NCBI GenBank assembly: GCA_024734495.1
Contig: JALMQS010000102.1
Location: forward strand, 6,354,143 to 6,418,142
From: Forficula auricularia
Lineage: Eukaryota > Arthropoda > Insecta > Dermaptera > Forficulidae
Reading direction: 5' to 3'
DNA: 64,000 bases
Under the pieces are notes generated by a model. It made no database searches. It had not been told where the DNA came from and saw only the letters and a program-made list of their open reading frames with translations. Within the stretch, counting starts at the first letter, position 1, and every line of letters starts with the position of its first letter. Of the stretch, positions 53,690-64,000 are shown in pieces. Both the position numbers and the translations under genes were made by a program.

Positions 53690-53945
53690 GTATCTTGGTT
53701 CTATTTTGAAAGACGGCCCTACCGATTTTGATGAAACAAAATCTATTAACAAGTTTTGAGGATGAAAAAAGATCTGGCTAGGTCTGGACCTCATCAAAAT
53801 TCATCTTAATTGATTTTTTCTTAATTAAAGTAATTATTGATAGATGAAAATCTCAATAAAAAAAATGACTCGCTGGATGTCAGATTAGAACCTGAGACCT
53901 CTTGCATCAGAGGCACACACTCTACCACTGGACTATAGAACTATT
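53690..53945 (-). mobile_element. SINE-like, tRNA-derived head
   Basis: The minus strand begins TAGTCCAGTGGTAGAGTGTG, an A-box-like sequence, with B-box-like AGGTTCTAATC about 40 bases later (53879-53889). A body follows that contains GAGGTCCAGACCTAGCC and ATCAAAATCGGTAGGGCCGT. A target duplication was not found. It could be a decayed tRNA-like retrocopy with an unrelated flank. Confidence 0.5.
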
Positions 53946-54429
53946 TTTAAAAACTTTGCTTTTTACTTTTACTAAAATTAATATTTTTGAATTAGACTTT
54001 ATTATAAGTGTGGAAATAATTGAATATATTATATATAGCTATGTATTTAATAAATATAATTCATTGAATAAATTGCGGCGAGGCAAATTTGAAATATGTA
54101 TAATTGAATTAAGCTGAAAGAAAGACAACAATTAATTTTAAATCCAGAAACATTAAATATATTAATAATTATTCCTTGGCCTCCCCCCTCCACTCTTCTA
54201 ATTAAAATTAAATATTCAATTCTCTTTTCTCCGGGCAATTATCCTTGAAATTGTCTTCCTAAAAAAATACTTGCTTGGTGAAAGTTATCACTTCTGTCGC
54301 GCGTCCCGAGACGTACATATTTTTTTTTAATTTTATGTTTTTATTTCAGATCCTATACGATTATTTTTTTTATTATTATTTTCCTATTTATTTTTTTATA
54401 ATGTTTATCAATATGAACGAATGTGGTCA
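53946..54429. other. Non-coding, unassigned
   Basis: AT-rich. The frame beginning near 54275 continues into the G-rich Helitron tract and is not a gene. Confidence 0.4.
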
Positions 54430-54660
54430 AATTGGTGTACGAGTAAACAAATATACACATAATATGTGGAGCACTAGAAAGATAGAAGTGCAAAAACTGG
54501 ATGGGGGGTGGGGATGGATGTGGGGGTGCAGGAGGTGGGGTGCAGTTGTAGGGGATCCCGGGGTGGGAGGCGCAGTTGGGGTGGAGTGGGGGCGGAGTGG
54601 GTGGTGTGGTTTGGGGGGGTCAGGGGTTACCGTGCATCGCTCGGTGCCTCCAGGTACTAA
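54430..54660 (+). mobile_element. Helitron-like 3' portion, G-rich
   Basis: AATATGTGGAGCACTAGAAA and AGTGCAAAAACTGGATGGGG mirror, on the opposite strand, the junction of array and C-rich tract of the 1306-2879 Helitron. A G-rich tract of about 110 bases follows, then CCGTGCATCGCTCGG hairpin-type sequence and TGCCTCCAGGTACTA, as in 46598-46690. The 5' end was not located. Confidence 0.6.
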
Positions 54661-54977
54661 TAGAGTATATGTTAAATAACAATATAGTAATATAAAAATA
54701 ATATAATAGTAATATAATGGATTATAATAGTAGAAATGTTATTAGTAGACTAGGGTCAGCATTTTGAACAAGACTGCGACTTTATTAATATTCAATGAGA
54801 AATCCAAGGGGTTTTCTAGTTGTTAGATAGATAAATCATTATAACATCTACTTAATCTGAATATTGAATTAGCTTCAGAGTGCCGGCTGGATGATGCTTC
54901 TGAATAAAAGGTGAGATGCATTTCAAGTACATAATTTGAGTTATGGATAGGAAACAAGTTTTGAAGATCAGGACAAT
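54661..54977. other. Non-coding, unassigned
   Basis: No feature was recognised. Confidence 0.4.
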
Positions 54978-55240
54978 TCAACTGGCTGGACTTAATCTTG
55001 TACACATATAAAATGTGTACATCGGTCTTGGTATGCTCACTACTCTTAAAGATCTTATTTGAAAAGCAAGCATTCTATTTCCTCGTACACGAAAATCCAG
55101 GACAAATCCCGTCCCTACCGCCGCGCACTTGCTACTTACCATCAGCCCCTGGTCTCTGTCCGGCTGACAGCTTACATGCCATCTCACTTACAATACCCAG
55201 ATGCAATGCTAATTTAATCGACTAAAATGTCACTCAAGTC
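54978..55240. other. GC-richer segment, possible exon or control region
   Basis: CCGTCCCTACCGCCGCGCAC lies in an AT-rich setting. On the minus strand a frame of about 26 codons ends at GATG|GTAAGTAG, a strong donor-like site, and a second donor-like ATT|GTAAGTGAG lies upstream. On the plus strand a different frame is also open. No protein family is recognised and no acceptor is convincing, so it is left uncalled. Confidence 0.25.
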
Positions 55241-56110
55241 ACCATTTTGCTACAATTAGAAATAATTAATGTTACAAATATATTATGTATCACCTTTATA
55301 AATAGTGATTTTTTTTCTATTTTTATTTTTAATGAAGATTTATCACGGTTACTTTAAATAATATTTTCTCTCAGCTGGGTATCAATTTTTTGAATATATG
55401 TATAACTAAATGGACAAAACGTGTTACGTGTTTTTAATCTTAAAACATCGTTTTATTTTTTATTTTAAATGAGCATCTAAATTCTAAATCATGTATGTAC
55501 ATATATATTCTGTTTGTATTGTTATTGATTTTTGCTCTGATGTTATTGTTTGGAGATTATAACTACGTGTAATAAAGTATCTTCTTAAAAAATATACCAG
55601 TTGTACTGCAAAGTTTCTTCTGTATTTTCTGCTGTATGAGGCGTCTCGCCTCCAGGCATCATTAAATAAATAAATAAATTATTTTTGGATGCTTGTATTT
55701 AACTCGGTTTCTTTGTTTATCTATTTCTGCCTGAAGAAAATATTGTGATCAATTTCAACAAGCTTCTAAAGAGCTGATTTTCTTAATATTTTTCATAAAC
55801 CTATTAATTTTATGATTACATTAAAATATAATATAACCAATTTCAACAATTCAGAGAGAAAAAATTTGATGTTAACATTAACACCGAAGTTTACTATACA
55901 AAATATTATATAAGCTAAAGAGTACTTTCTAATAATTTAATACACATTGATATAAATAAAGCGTAACAAGATAGATGTCTTTGGAGAGATATTTTGATTA
56001 AAGTTCAAATTTGTATTGCTATTTCTACCCACCATTAAAATATGAAGGGTGCAACTGTCAAAGATTAAAACGTTTAAATATAATTATTAGAAAACTTATT
56101 TTTCAATAGG
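55241..56110. other. Non-coding; SINE-like tail
   Basis: AT-rich. At 55625-55680 GCTGTATGAGGCGTCTCGCC followed by an AAATAAATAAATAA tail looks like a SINE or LINE 3' end. No head was found. Confidence 0.4.
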
Positions 56111-56333
56111 GACCGTGCGTTAAACATAGAGGTAGCACTACTGCCGAAGGTAGCGCTCTCTTGTGTTTATTTGTGAAAATATTATATTATAGTATATATC
56201 ATAGATAAAAGAGTGCTCCGAGTCTAGGGGGTCGTGAGCGAGTCTTTGTCTTGGACGTTTAATAAATCATCCCCCAAAGCTTACATTTTAGTCACCAGTT
56301 GGCGCTAAAGTCGTGTTGCAAGGTCCCTATAAG
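56111..56333. mobile_element. Possible short MITE, ends TAGGGACC
   Basis: AATAGGGACCGTGC on the left and CAAGGTCCCTATAA on the right form a short inverted repeat around about 220 bp with GC-richer contents (GTAGCGCTCTC, GTTGGCGCTAAAGTCG). Only one copy is seen, so transposition is not demonstrated. Confidence 0.4.
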
Positions 56334-56339
56334 AATTTT

Positions 56340-56625
56340 TTTTTCTATTTGAGTTTTTCGTCATTCATGTTCCTTTCCGTAAATTCACCATTGAATTCTA
56401 CCAGTCCGCCTCAAAAGAAAATAGGCACTTCTATTTATTAGATAAAAAAAAAAAAAAATGGAGTCTCTAACAGGGGAAATCATTTTGTTTCTAATTGAAA
56501 TTTATCTCTTGTTAGAGACCACATTGTTTTATCTAATAAATTAAAAGTATTTTCTTTTGGTAACCGACTGATAGAATTCAATGGTGAAGTGTACATAAGT
56601 ACACGGATAAAGGAAACTGTAAATA
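56340..56625. repeat. Inverted repeat, arms about 125 bp
   Basis: Left TCACCATTGAATTCTACCAG, TTTATTAGATAAAA and GGAGTCTCTAACA are mirrored on the right by TGTTAGAGACC, TTTTATCTAATAAATT and TAGAATTCAATGGTGAA. The arms are diverged by small indels. Confidence 0.7.
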
Positions 56626-56736
56626 CAAATAATAAAAAAAAATTATTGTAACATCATTTTCATTTTCTTTCTTCTGACGTTTTGGAAGATCTTCATTGCT
56701 TCTTCTTAAAAGGGCCAAGAAGAAAGTTTGTATTAA

Positions 56737-57414
56737 GGACGTTCCTAATAAATCGATTTTCTTGAAATGCTTTTAAAACTTTGAATATACATATTTTTAA
56801 GTGTCCTTTACACGTAGAAATTTTTTTCAATAGTCCTTGTGGCACTAAATTTGTAAATATCGACCATTGAAATTTGCATATTTAACACGCGAACCCTATC
56901 CCGATTGATGTTAAAGCGACTGTTTCATTAAATAGCAATCGTAATTTTCTTGAAATTATTTTGAAAAACTGAGAATCATTAACTGAAGATATAACAAATA
57001 TTTTCCTGTTATAATAATTGTATCAAGCGGTATTCGTTTTGTATGAAAAATGTTAAAAGTTAGGTACTTTTGATGGTTTTAATTGTTTTTTCTCTCATGG
57101 CATGGCAAGTGAAAGATGGCGACTTGGCAACGTTGCAATAAGATCACTCAATTTTTCCATATCTAAATAACTTCTACAGCTGGTGTATTTGAGATTTTTA
57201 GCTAATTCTCTCAACCTAACTATACTGTTCTCATCTGACATTTCGCATTGCGCTGTTTCATGAAGTTTTATTTTTTATTCTTTGACTTTAGCATCCGTAA
57301 GAATTCAATGTTGCCGGATCCGGGAAACGACGCAGTGAAAATATTTTTGCCTTTCTGCGCATGTGAGAGTAGGGGAAAGAGCGAACTTAATCTGAGCTAT
57401 ACTAGGGAACGTCC
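56737..57414. mobile_element. TTAA-flanked inverted-repeat element, copy 2
   Basis: Same family as 37640-38315: GGACGTTCCTAATA and CTAGGGAACGTCC ends, TTAA on both sides (56733-56736 and 57415-57418). Shared interior includes CGCGAACCCTATCCCGATTG and CATGGCATGGCAAGTGAAAG. The internal minus-strand frame is shorter than in copy 1 because of a stop. Confidence 0.82.
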
Positions 57415-57418
57415 TTAA

Positions 57419-58755
57419 CCACTTTCTTTGTATCTCCTTTAACAGTAATTTTGATTGGCTGGTAAAATATGCCATTGATGTCAGCAGAATGAGTAATTAT
57501 AATGCATTTTGAATAATTATCTGTGATAAAAAAAGTAATAACCTCTAATAAGCTAAACAAAGTTGAATCTCCCATTGAATCCTAAGAATTATTTCTAAAT
57601 TACATTCAGGGTGAAGGATAATACTTGGAGGTACTTTTAGAGAGCCTTATTTAAGACATGATCGAAATTGTGCTTGTATAGGCTGAAAAGATACTATACG
57701 CTTCAAATCGCTTCTGGGCGTGAAGATATGATGCATAAATATACAATATGAAAAATTTATAAATTTACCTATATTTATTTTTTATCTTCGTAATTAAATG
57801 TTAAATCAATAAATGAAAACGTTAATTATGAAATAGACAAAAAAATCAAAAGATTATTATATTCTAGCTTTGTTCTTGACATGCATATATATGGTATATT
57901 TACGAAATATGTACATTAGTACAGATTTAAATGGGTAGCTCGTTGATAATAAACCATGACATTTTTAACTAAAGATAACTAAAATGAAATAACAAAAAGA
58001 GGAAATTGAACATTTTTTTAATATCTGAATCGTTTGCGAGCAGAATACTAATCAATAAGTTAAAACAAATATACAAACGGCTAGAAAAAATTTAATTTAA
58101 AGTCAAAGAAAATAAAAAGGAGGAAAGGCAACGAATAAAAAAAAATATTTTATAGAGAACAATTCAAAATTAAATATTAAATTTTTCAGTAATCAACTTT
58201 TTAGATTAAATGAATGTTTGGTTAAACAAATAAAAATTGAAACATCCTTAAAGCGATTTTTGTCAATTGAAATTTCGATAAATATTCCAATAATAATAAT
58301 GGTCAAATATTTATATTTATATACTTTCTCCAATTCATAAATTTGGAGAGAAAAAAAATATTACTTTGAGCTCGAAAATTCTCATTCAAGTTTTCATCGA
58401 TAATCTACTTAATTATTGAAATTCTGTAAATATGTCTGCAATTTGTAGTTTATTGTTCTACAACCGTCCGACAATTTCTAAAAGCGATTTCTTCAAAAAG
58501 ATACATCCAAAAGAAATTTAAATTAGAGCAAAATGTGAAAAGGTTTTTAAGACTCACTACGCTTTGTACAAATCTTTAGTGATTTAACAAATTTGCTTTC
58601 AGCGAAAAAGATGTTAATATTCTTAGTAAAATGTCAAGAGCTAACGTTAAGGAGCCAATTTCATCCAAATTGTCATCTTAATTTCAATAAAAAACAACTT
58701 TAAATGAAATTTCGTTAAACTATTCTTTGTTTTTTCTACTATAGTATGCACAAAG
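57419..58755. other. Non-coding AT-rich DNA
   Basis: No exon, RNA gene or element boundary was recognised. Confidence 0.4.
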
Positions 58756-59615
58756 ATCGGTATCTAATTGTTGTTCTAGAACATTCAATCAGAAAGTTTG
58801 CAAGAAGAAAATTTATTTCTAATGAAAATGGAGTCGAACTAGACCAAAATGATGATTATTTTTTCGGAAATCTGAAATCTACTTCCAGATTCCAAATTTA
58901 CAATTAGCACTTTATCGAAAACTTCAGAGCTCACTTCAAATTTCTTATTTTAGAGAAAACAAATTATCGTGCCAAATTGTTGTGTGTTTTCCAGTATCTA
59001 CATATAAATCTCAATGTTTTAAGGAATCTTATGACTTTATATTGGGCCACGAGTTGGACAGTCCTGGTTTAAATCGAATGGGAATAAGGAATGATCATTT
59101 TTTTAAAGGGTCACGGATATAATAATCCCTGACTATCCATTATCTATTGACATGTAAGAACGTGGAAAGATCTAAAAGACAAGTCCTGACAAGTTCTAGA
59201 CCAGGAGCGAAATTATCAATTAATTGTGATTATTCTAGGGAAACTCAATTCCTTGTCTCCTTGTACTAGAATGCTAACTATAGACTTGGTTAGTGTAGTA
59301 TTATATAAATTATTGAAAAATAAATATTTTAGAAAATGAAAATATTAGAAGTAGAAGAATTTTTAAATATTCGAAACTTAATTATTTTTTTATCTTATAT
59401 AGTTGAGCTTAAATTTTGCTTTTATGAATTTTATTCTTGAAAAAAGCTTCACGATTATATAAATGTACATTCATATTTCGAAAAAGAGAATAAATATATC
59501 TCTACTTATAAATCTCAATATTTTAAGGAAGTTTATGATTTTATGTTGGCCCACACTCATTTTGCAGTGTTGGATAGCATGCGGCCCGCGGGCCACGGGT
59601 TGGATAGCACTGTTT
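58756..59615. mobile_element. hAT-like element, second copy
   Basis: Matches 7444-8225 in order, with right-end-like CCACGAGTTGGACAGTCCTGG near 59047-59067 and GGGCCACGGGTTGGATAGCAC near 59590-59610. The doubled right end is present here too, so the composite structure predates or accompanied duplication. Confidence 0.6.
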
Positions 59616-59930
59616 TAAATGGAACCCTAAAATTAAATGTATTTTTTTAATTTTCTTTTTTGGTTACTCAGTTTACAAAATTTTTCTTTTTTCAACTAAT
59701 TATAAAAATTTAAACAAAATAAACTCTTTAATGTACTGCTGTTTAGAATTAGTTTATTTGATACTGCCTTTCAAAGTATTCTCACAATAAATCCGGTTAA
59801 GCTTTAAAGCTTTTTAATTTTTTCCCTTTGATTCAGGCCAAAGTAGAATAGAAAGGCTGGCTATATTATTGCATGTGCATTTCAATTACAAACAGGCTAA
59901 ATGAACTCACAAGTTGCTCAGTTTTGTTGT
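59616..59930. other. Non-coding, unassigned
   Basis: AT-rich. No feature was seen. Confidence 0.4.
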
Positions 59931-60310
59931 GTCTGTGTGTCAAGCGAAGGTCGGAGAAAAGGGGATGAAGTGTCAATTTACACTAGACCATAGGCTGAGT
60001 GATTACAGATCGATCTATCTATTGATTGGGAGTCAATCCCGGTGATGGTGAGTGTGTTGGTGTAGCGGGAGCAGCTGGCAGGCCAACTTTGTCATCAAAT
60101 TAATGGTCCCAATTTGGGGTAGATCACGCAAAGCACCCCTCCCCAGGCATCCACCCTCAGGGCGTGAGCCTCCTGCTCCCTTTAGAGACGCCTTACACTG
60201 AACGCGAAATTCGGCTATTTAGATATTCCCACAATTGGCGAAATAGCACCCGAAACAGCCATAAAACCCAATGAGATCCTCTCTATCTCGACAAATAAAC
60301 ATTCCTTTTT
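59931..60310. other. GC-richer unique segment
   Basis: High-complexity sequence of nearly 50% G+C at 60040-60210 with no repeat partner in the window. ATTACAG|ATCG and GATG|GTGAGTG bound a 39-base open stretch (60015-60053), but the encoded peptide matches nothing. A conserved regulatory element is an equal possibility. Confidence 0.3.
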
Positions 60311-61389
60311 CTTTTTCTTTCTTTTATAGAAGAAAAGAAACTGGAGCTGGTAATTTGAAGAAAAGAAATTTAAATCCAGGCTCTAAGATCTTGGCTGGCT
60401 GATTTCTAGAATTTATATTTAAGACCAAAATTATTTATCAACTAAAAATAAAAATAAATTACGAAACTAAGCAATTAAAATTTAGAGTAGAGTTAAAAAT
60501 CGATTTATATATATTATTTTTGTTTCTATTTCCATGTTCTGGCAATGCAATTTGCCCTTAAATAGAATAGTTGCAATTTTAGGGATCGGGGGTTGCAGCT
60601 GCCAGTTTCCCATTTCAAGCCCAACTAATCACTTCCACTGAAATGAGAATACCAGACTGTAATAAGCTAACAGCAAGCTGGGTTTCAAAACTAGGGCTCT
60701 CGTAATTCTAAAATGTAAAATCAGAATAGCTTGTACATATATTTTTCTTCATTTACCTGACATTTTTTTTTATTTAGAACTTTGTCTATTCGCATAGTAG
60801 CAAGGCCGTAGTTGAGCCTCCGTTCAAATCTTTTGGCTTACATTATACACGGTGATTCAGATTACCTATGCCACCAATTTATGTCTACATTAGAACGTGA
60901 TTAAAAGTCTATTCGAACTATCATTACTCGGTACGGTCTTCAAACACTGACTGCCGGATGGACAGCAGTATTACGAGTAGGTTCATTTGAAAATTTTCAT
61001 TTTTTTTTTTTGCTTATTCTTTTATAAACATGCATGGAACTTGGAAGAAATAATTTACAAGCGTGATTTTTCCATTCCGCACGTCATAAAAAATGAAGCT
61101 CATAGAAAGTTCGTTCTAGTGCTTGGGGGGGTATATATATATATGTATTACCAAAATAAAGAACTGATTATATTTTGGGCTTCTTAGCTTCAGAACTTTC
61201 ATTTCCAAAATACATAATATAATACACAAATGAACAAAAATTGAATTATTAAATGGAGAATGGTTGTAGCTTCTAGCTAATGAGCTGGAATCTACGGCAC
61301 TATTACTAGAAACAAGATTACTTGTCTGTAAACCATGATGACAGCCCATGCTTAATAAGTATTCGTGTTGCATATTTCTTATATGTTAA
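60311..61389. other. Non-coding, unassigned
   Basis: 60580-60690 is moderately GC-rich with a CAGCTG E-box. A (TA)n run lies at 61133-61145. Open frames at 60987-61373 overlap on both strands and are not gene-like. Confidence 0.4.
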
Positions 61390-61475
61390 TACCTGACGGA
61401 TCAAGAGCGTCTCGGTAATTTTTTGTTTTAGTTATGGTAAAAGCGGTATGTTAATATTATTTTTAATTTTAAATT
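61390..61475 (-). repeat. Relative of the Helitron-like end at 46.6 kb
   Basis: AATACCTGACGGATCAAGAG, GTCTCGGTAATTTTTTGTTT and GTATGTTAATATTATTTTTA follow the order of 46598-46680. The GC hairpin is damaged here. Confidence 0.5.
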
Positions 61476-61499
61476 CAGATAAAAGGTTTATATTTCCGG

Positions 61500-62232
61500 A
61501 CTGGATATTGATGAGGCAGTCCAAAAAGAAGAATAATTTATACTATCTTTTTATTCATAAACTGACTTTTCGGAGGCTATTCCCTCCTTCTTCAGGGTCT
61601 GTAATCAATTAAAATGGGATTTGGCCATCATTAGTAAGAAGATCATCACAAACCTTTTTGAGATTGATGATGAAAAAAAAATAATAAAATAAAATAAATA
61701 AATAAATGATTTATAAGAAGTTTGTATATATATTTATAAAGGGTAATTAAATCATAATACACATTGTTTACTGTATAAATCAAATAATTATGCGCAATAC
61801 CGCCAAGCGCACGTTTTATCTGGGAGGGGATTTGGCTAATTATTTATATTTATATCAAAATTTGCAAATCATTACTACATTATAATTCTACTGAGAATGA
61901 AATATACAATATATTATTGTTACTGCCACTGAAAGAGGAAGCAGAGAGGAATGTCGCATTGGATTTCCTTTACTGACTTTTCATAGTGAGTAGAATATTT
62001 TTGATTAATAATAAAAAAAAAATGTATATAATTATAGGTATATTAATTGTATTTATAAAAAAATGCCATGATCTTCTTTGTAATGATGGCCAAATCCCAT
62101 TTTAATTGATTACAGACCGTGAAGAAGAAGGGAATAGTCTCCGGAACGTAGGTTTATGAATAAAAAGATAGTATAAATCATCTTCTTTTTTGGACTGCCT
62201 CATCAATATCCACTCAATTTCACTTTTCCAAA
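61500..62232. repeat. Fold-back with hammerhead-like arms
   Basis: The outer arms GGATATTGATGAGGCAGTCC and GGACTGCCTCATCAATATCC are exact. Inner arms extend through TTTTTATTCATAAACTG and GGGATTTGGCCATCATTA (about 145 bp each), with about 430 bp between. The left arm on the minus strand has CTGAAGA (61589-61595), A, stem GGAGG/CCTCC with loop GAATAG-type, GAAA (61568-61571) and GTCAGTT. The right arm (plus) reads GTGAAGA and GGAAC, so its core is broken. Confidence 0.82.
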
Positions 62233-63344
62233 AACTACTCCAAGTTTATATTTCTATTTGTATCCAGGATTAAATAAAATTGAAATAAAATTTAATTTAT
62301 TTTTTCGCCAACGTTTTGAGTCAATACGACCATCGCTGCCCACCAAGTTGAAAAGCTTTAAACATATATATGATTGTTGCTAGTTTAATAAGATTAGATT
62401 CAGTTATTGATAATAAATTATAAAAAATAATGAAGATGGGATTTTTGTCAAAGATTTTAATAAATAATAAATAATTTTAAATGAAAATTTATTTATTCAT
62501 TATCTTAGTAAAATTGTAATATTTATAACCAGGAGAATGTTGATTACCGCATAATATATTAGAATATTAGTAGTTAAATATTAATCAGCTTGAGATTTAG
62601 TCAATAATTATCCATTTCCCTGTTAAATGAAGATAAATTTGGTTGACGTTTCGTTGGTTGGCCTCAGCATTCAGTTAGCCTCTGATGAACATCCAGCAAT
62701 TAGTTTAAACAAAGCAGCCTGAACTGCGAGTTGAAATTCATTGCACAGACAACCTCTATTTATTTTATTATTTGATTCATTGTGACATGACAACTTGGTT
62801 TCGATTTTATTTTTGCTTTTTTGTCCTTTTAACAATATGCTACTTAAATATAATAAAAGATTTCAATTAATTTTATTTGTATAAAATAAATGCGTTCCGA
62901 GCACGATTTTGAATGACTTGACTCTATTAATTTTATTTTATAACTCTCTCTCCAATAAATTACAAGGATTAAGTTAATTTTAAGCAGGCGATTTATAATC
63001 TAAAATATTTATTTTTTCTTATTATTATTTTTTAAAGAATTTGGTATGAGTTACCAGTATATTTTAAGTGTTTGCATTTAAAAGCGTTTGAAGTGTTCAT
63101 TTTATTTATAAAAGAAATAAAAAAAGTAGCTGTGGAAAAAGTACGTTTGCCGAATAAGAGTGTCCCATGAATATATGAGGAGAACATTTTAATAATATCT
63201 GACCTGGCAAAAAGGTAAAAAAATTACTCAAATAAAAAATATATATTTTTTTCAAAAAGAAAATAATTATTTAAATTTAAAAATAAAATAGTATATAAAT
63301 TAAATCTAACTATATCAACTAAATTTTAGTCGTTGGAGGAGACA
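62233..63344. other. Mostly unassigned; two hammerhead-like relics
   Basis: On the minus strand at 62305-62345, CAGCGA, T, GGTC/GACT stem and CAAAACGTTGG look like a decayed CTGACGA-T-stem-GAAAC motif. At about 62645-62700, GACGTTTCG with inverted GGCCTCAGC / GTTAGCCTCTG pieces is similar but less clear. The rest is AT-rich. Confidence 0.4.
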
Positions 63345-63800
63345 ATAAAAGAGTGTGTCTTCTACTGGAAAAATAAATTTTTATTTATTTTATTTTATTT
63401 ATATCTATATACTAAAATGCAAAAGTATGTATATATATATATGTTTGTATGATCCAAACGATGTGATTGGCCAGTGCATAGCCAATGGCAAAGCCGTTAA
63501 ATTATTATAACGATTCTGATTGGTCAGATAGAGATCTTGCCTATGACAATGAGTTAAATAAATCTTTCAATTTCATTCAGCACATTCTTTCAATACTTAC
63601 AGTATCATTTTAAATTTCAATTATTAAATTGGTATGAACGAGACGCTCCCGGCTAGGGCTAGGCGACGCCGGGCCGAAGGCCCGGATCGTCAGCTAGTAA
63701 TTTGTATAAATTAAAAATTTAATTTTTTTCAGCAGAAGACACACTCTTTTATTGTCTCCTTCAATTTATAAAAATTCTGTACGCTCTGCAAAAAGAAACT
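63345..63800. repeat. Fold-back of the 17.0 kb family, split by Helitron
   Basis: The left arm GGAGACAATAAAAGAGTGTG and TCTTCTACTGG and the right arm CAGCAGAAGACACACTCTTT and TATTGTCTCC match the arms at 16980-17170. The right outer end continues TATAAAAATTCTGTACGCTC (damaged terminal motif). A Helitron occupies the centre, where the hammerhead lies in the 17.0 kb copy, and no core is seen. Confidence 0.85.
63404..63697 (+). mobile_element. Short non-autonomous Helitron
   Basis: A 294-bp element begins TCTATATACTAAAATGC after an A and ends CAGCTAG before a T, with hairpin CGGGCCGAAGGCCCG about ten bases before the end. The 5' and 3' ends resemble those of 1306-2879 (TCTATATA...; ...CAGCTAG), so the same transposase family probably mobilised both. 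It is inserted in the centre of a fold-back element. Confidence 0.9.
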
Positions 63801-64000
63801 TTCAATTTACATTTTAGTCGATACTGGCGTTGATCTTTGCTTTTAAGGACTCTTAACAGCCATAGATAGATTCTGCTCCCGATTACTATAACTATTTATT
63901 TTAATAAAAGTGTCTTAAAAGGGGGAGACCAATCGACTTGATTGGGGAATAATGGAATTGAAATAATTATCGGAAAAGAGGTTTTTATCTAATTAGATTT
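63801..64000. other. Non-coding to window end
   Basis: No feature was recognised. Confidence 0.4.

Noticed and set aside
54275..54679. 134-codon plus-strand frame
   Set aside because: Runs from AT-rich DNA into the G-rich Helitron tract; a composition artefact.
60015..60053. 39-base micro-exon of Ddr
   Set aside because: Borders look right but the 13 residues do not fit the discoidin domain continuation after the 46021 donor.

Overview
This window looks like a gene-poor stretch of an AT-rich arthropod (probably insect) nuclear genome. The evidence is spliced coding sequence with canonical intron borders, nuclear tRNA-Gly genes, a Jockey-type LINE, tRNA-headed SINEs with target-site duplications, Helitrons, several inverted-repeat DNA transposon remnants and many fold-back repeats. 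Two dispersed repeats (one beginning ACCGACTTCAAAAAAGGAGG, one containing CCCGGCCAAGTG) resemble repeats I remember from insect, especially lepidopteran, genomes. That recollection is not enough to name the order.

Only one protein-coding exon is convincing: 45790-46021 (+), 77 codons of the discoidin (F5/8 type C) domain of a discoidin domain receptor tyrosine kinase (Ddr). It has a good acceptor upstream and AAG|GTAACC downstream. No other Ddr exon was recognised, so much of the window is probably Ddr intron and flanking DNA. Two identical tRNA-Gly(GCC) genes lie on the minus strand at 3676-3746 and 25344-25414, embedded in a duplicated block, with a decayed third copy at 15335-15392. A piece of 28S rRNA sequence lies at about 41850-41922 (-).

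Layout: 1.3-2.9 kb Helitron with an internal tandem array; 2.9-3.7 kb dispersed repeat and tRNA-Gly; 4.4-5.9 kb ACCGACTTC repeats; 6.8-8.2 kb palindromic MITE and hAT-like sequence; 9.6 kb perfect-centre palindrome; 10-25 kb SINEs, a five-copy MITE family, a hAT-like element, fold-backs and LINE ends; 25-29 kb tRNA-Gly, a near-identical hairpin, the longest Jockey fragment and a large fold-back; 29-37 kb Helitron-like arrays, dispersed repeats and nested elements; 37-40 kb a TTAA-flanked element and two fold-backs; 41.9 kb 28S fragment; 45.8 kb Ddr exon; 47.0-49.6 kb a nest of elements inside an inverted-repeat element; 50-57 kb palindromes, LINE and SINE pieces and a second TTAA element; 58.7-59.6 kb second hAT-like copy; 61.5-63.8 kb fold-backs, one split by a 294-bp Helitron.

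The most interesting system is a set of fold-back elements that carry hammerhead-ribozyme-like motifs in their arms or at their centres. The pattern is CTGANGA, one extra base, a short stem-loop, GAAA, then usually a minimal stem III. Two copies (17064-17117 and 39710-39763) can be folded by eye into complete type I hammerheads including stem I. In the second, one arm of the inverted repeat begins exactly at the predicted cleavage site. Hammerheads are known in Penelope-like retroelements and retrozymes. What stands out here is their density, their head-to-head inverted arrangement, and the extra nucleotide between the core and stem II in every copy.
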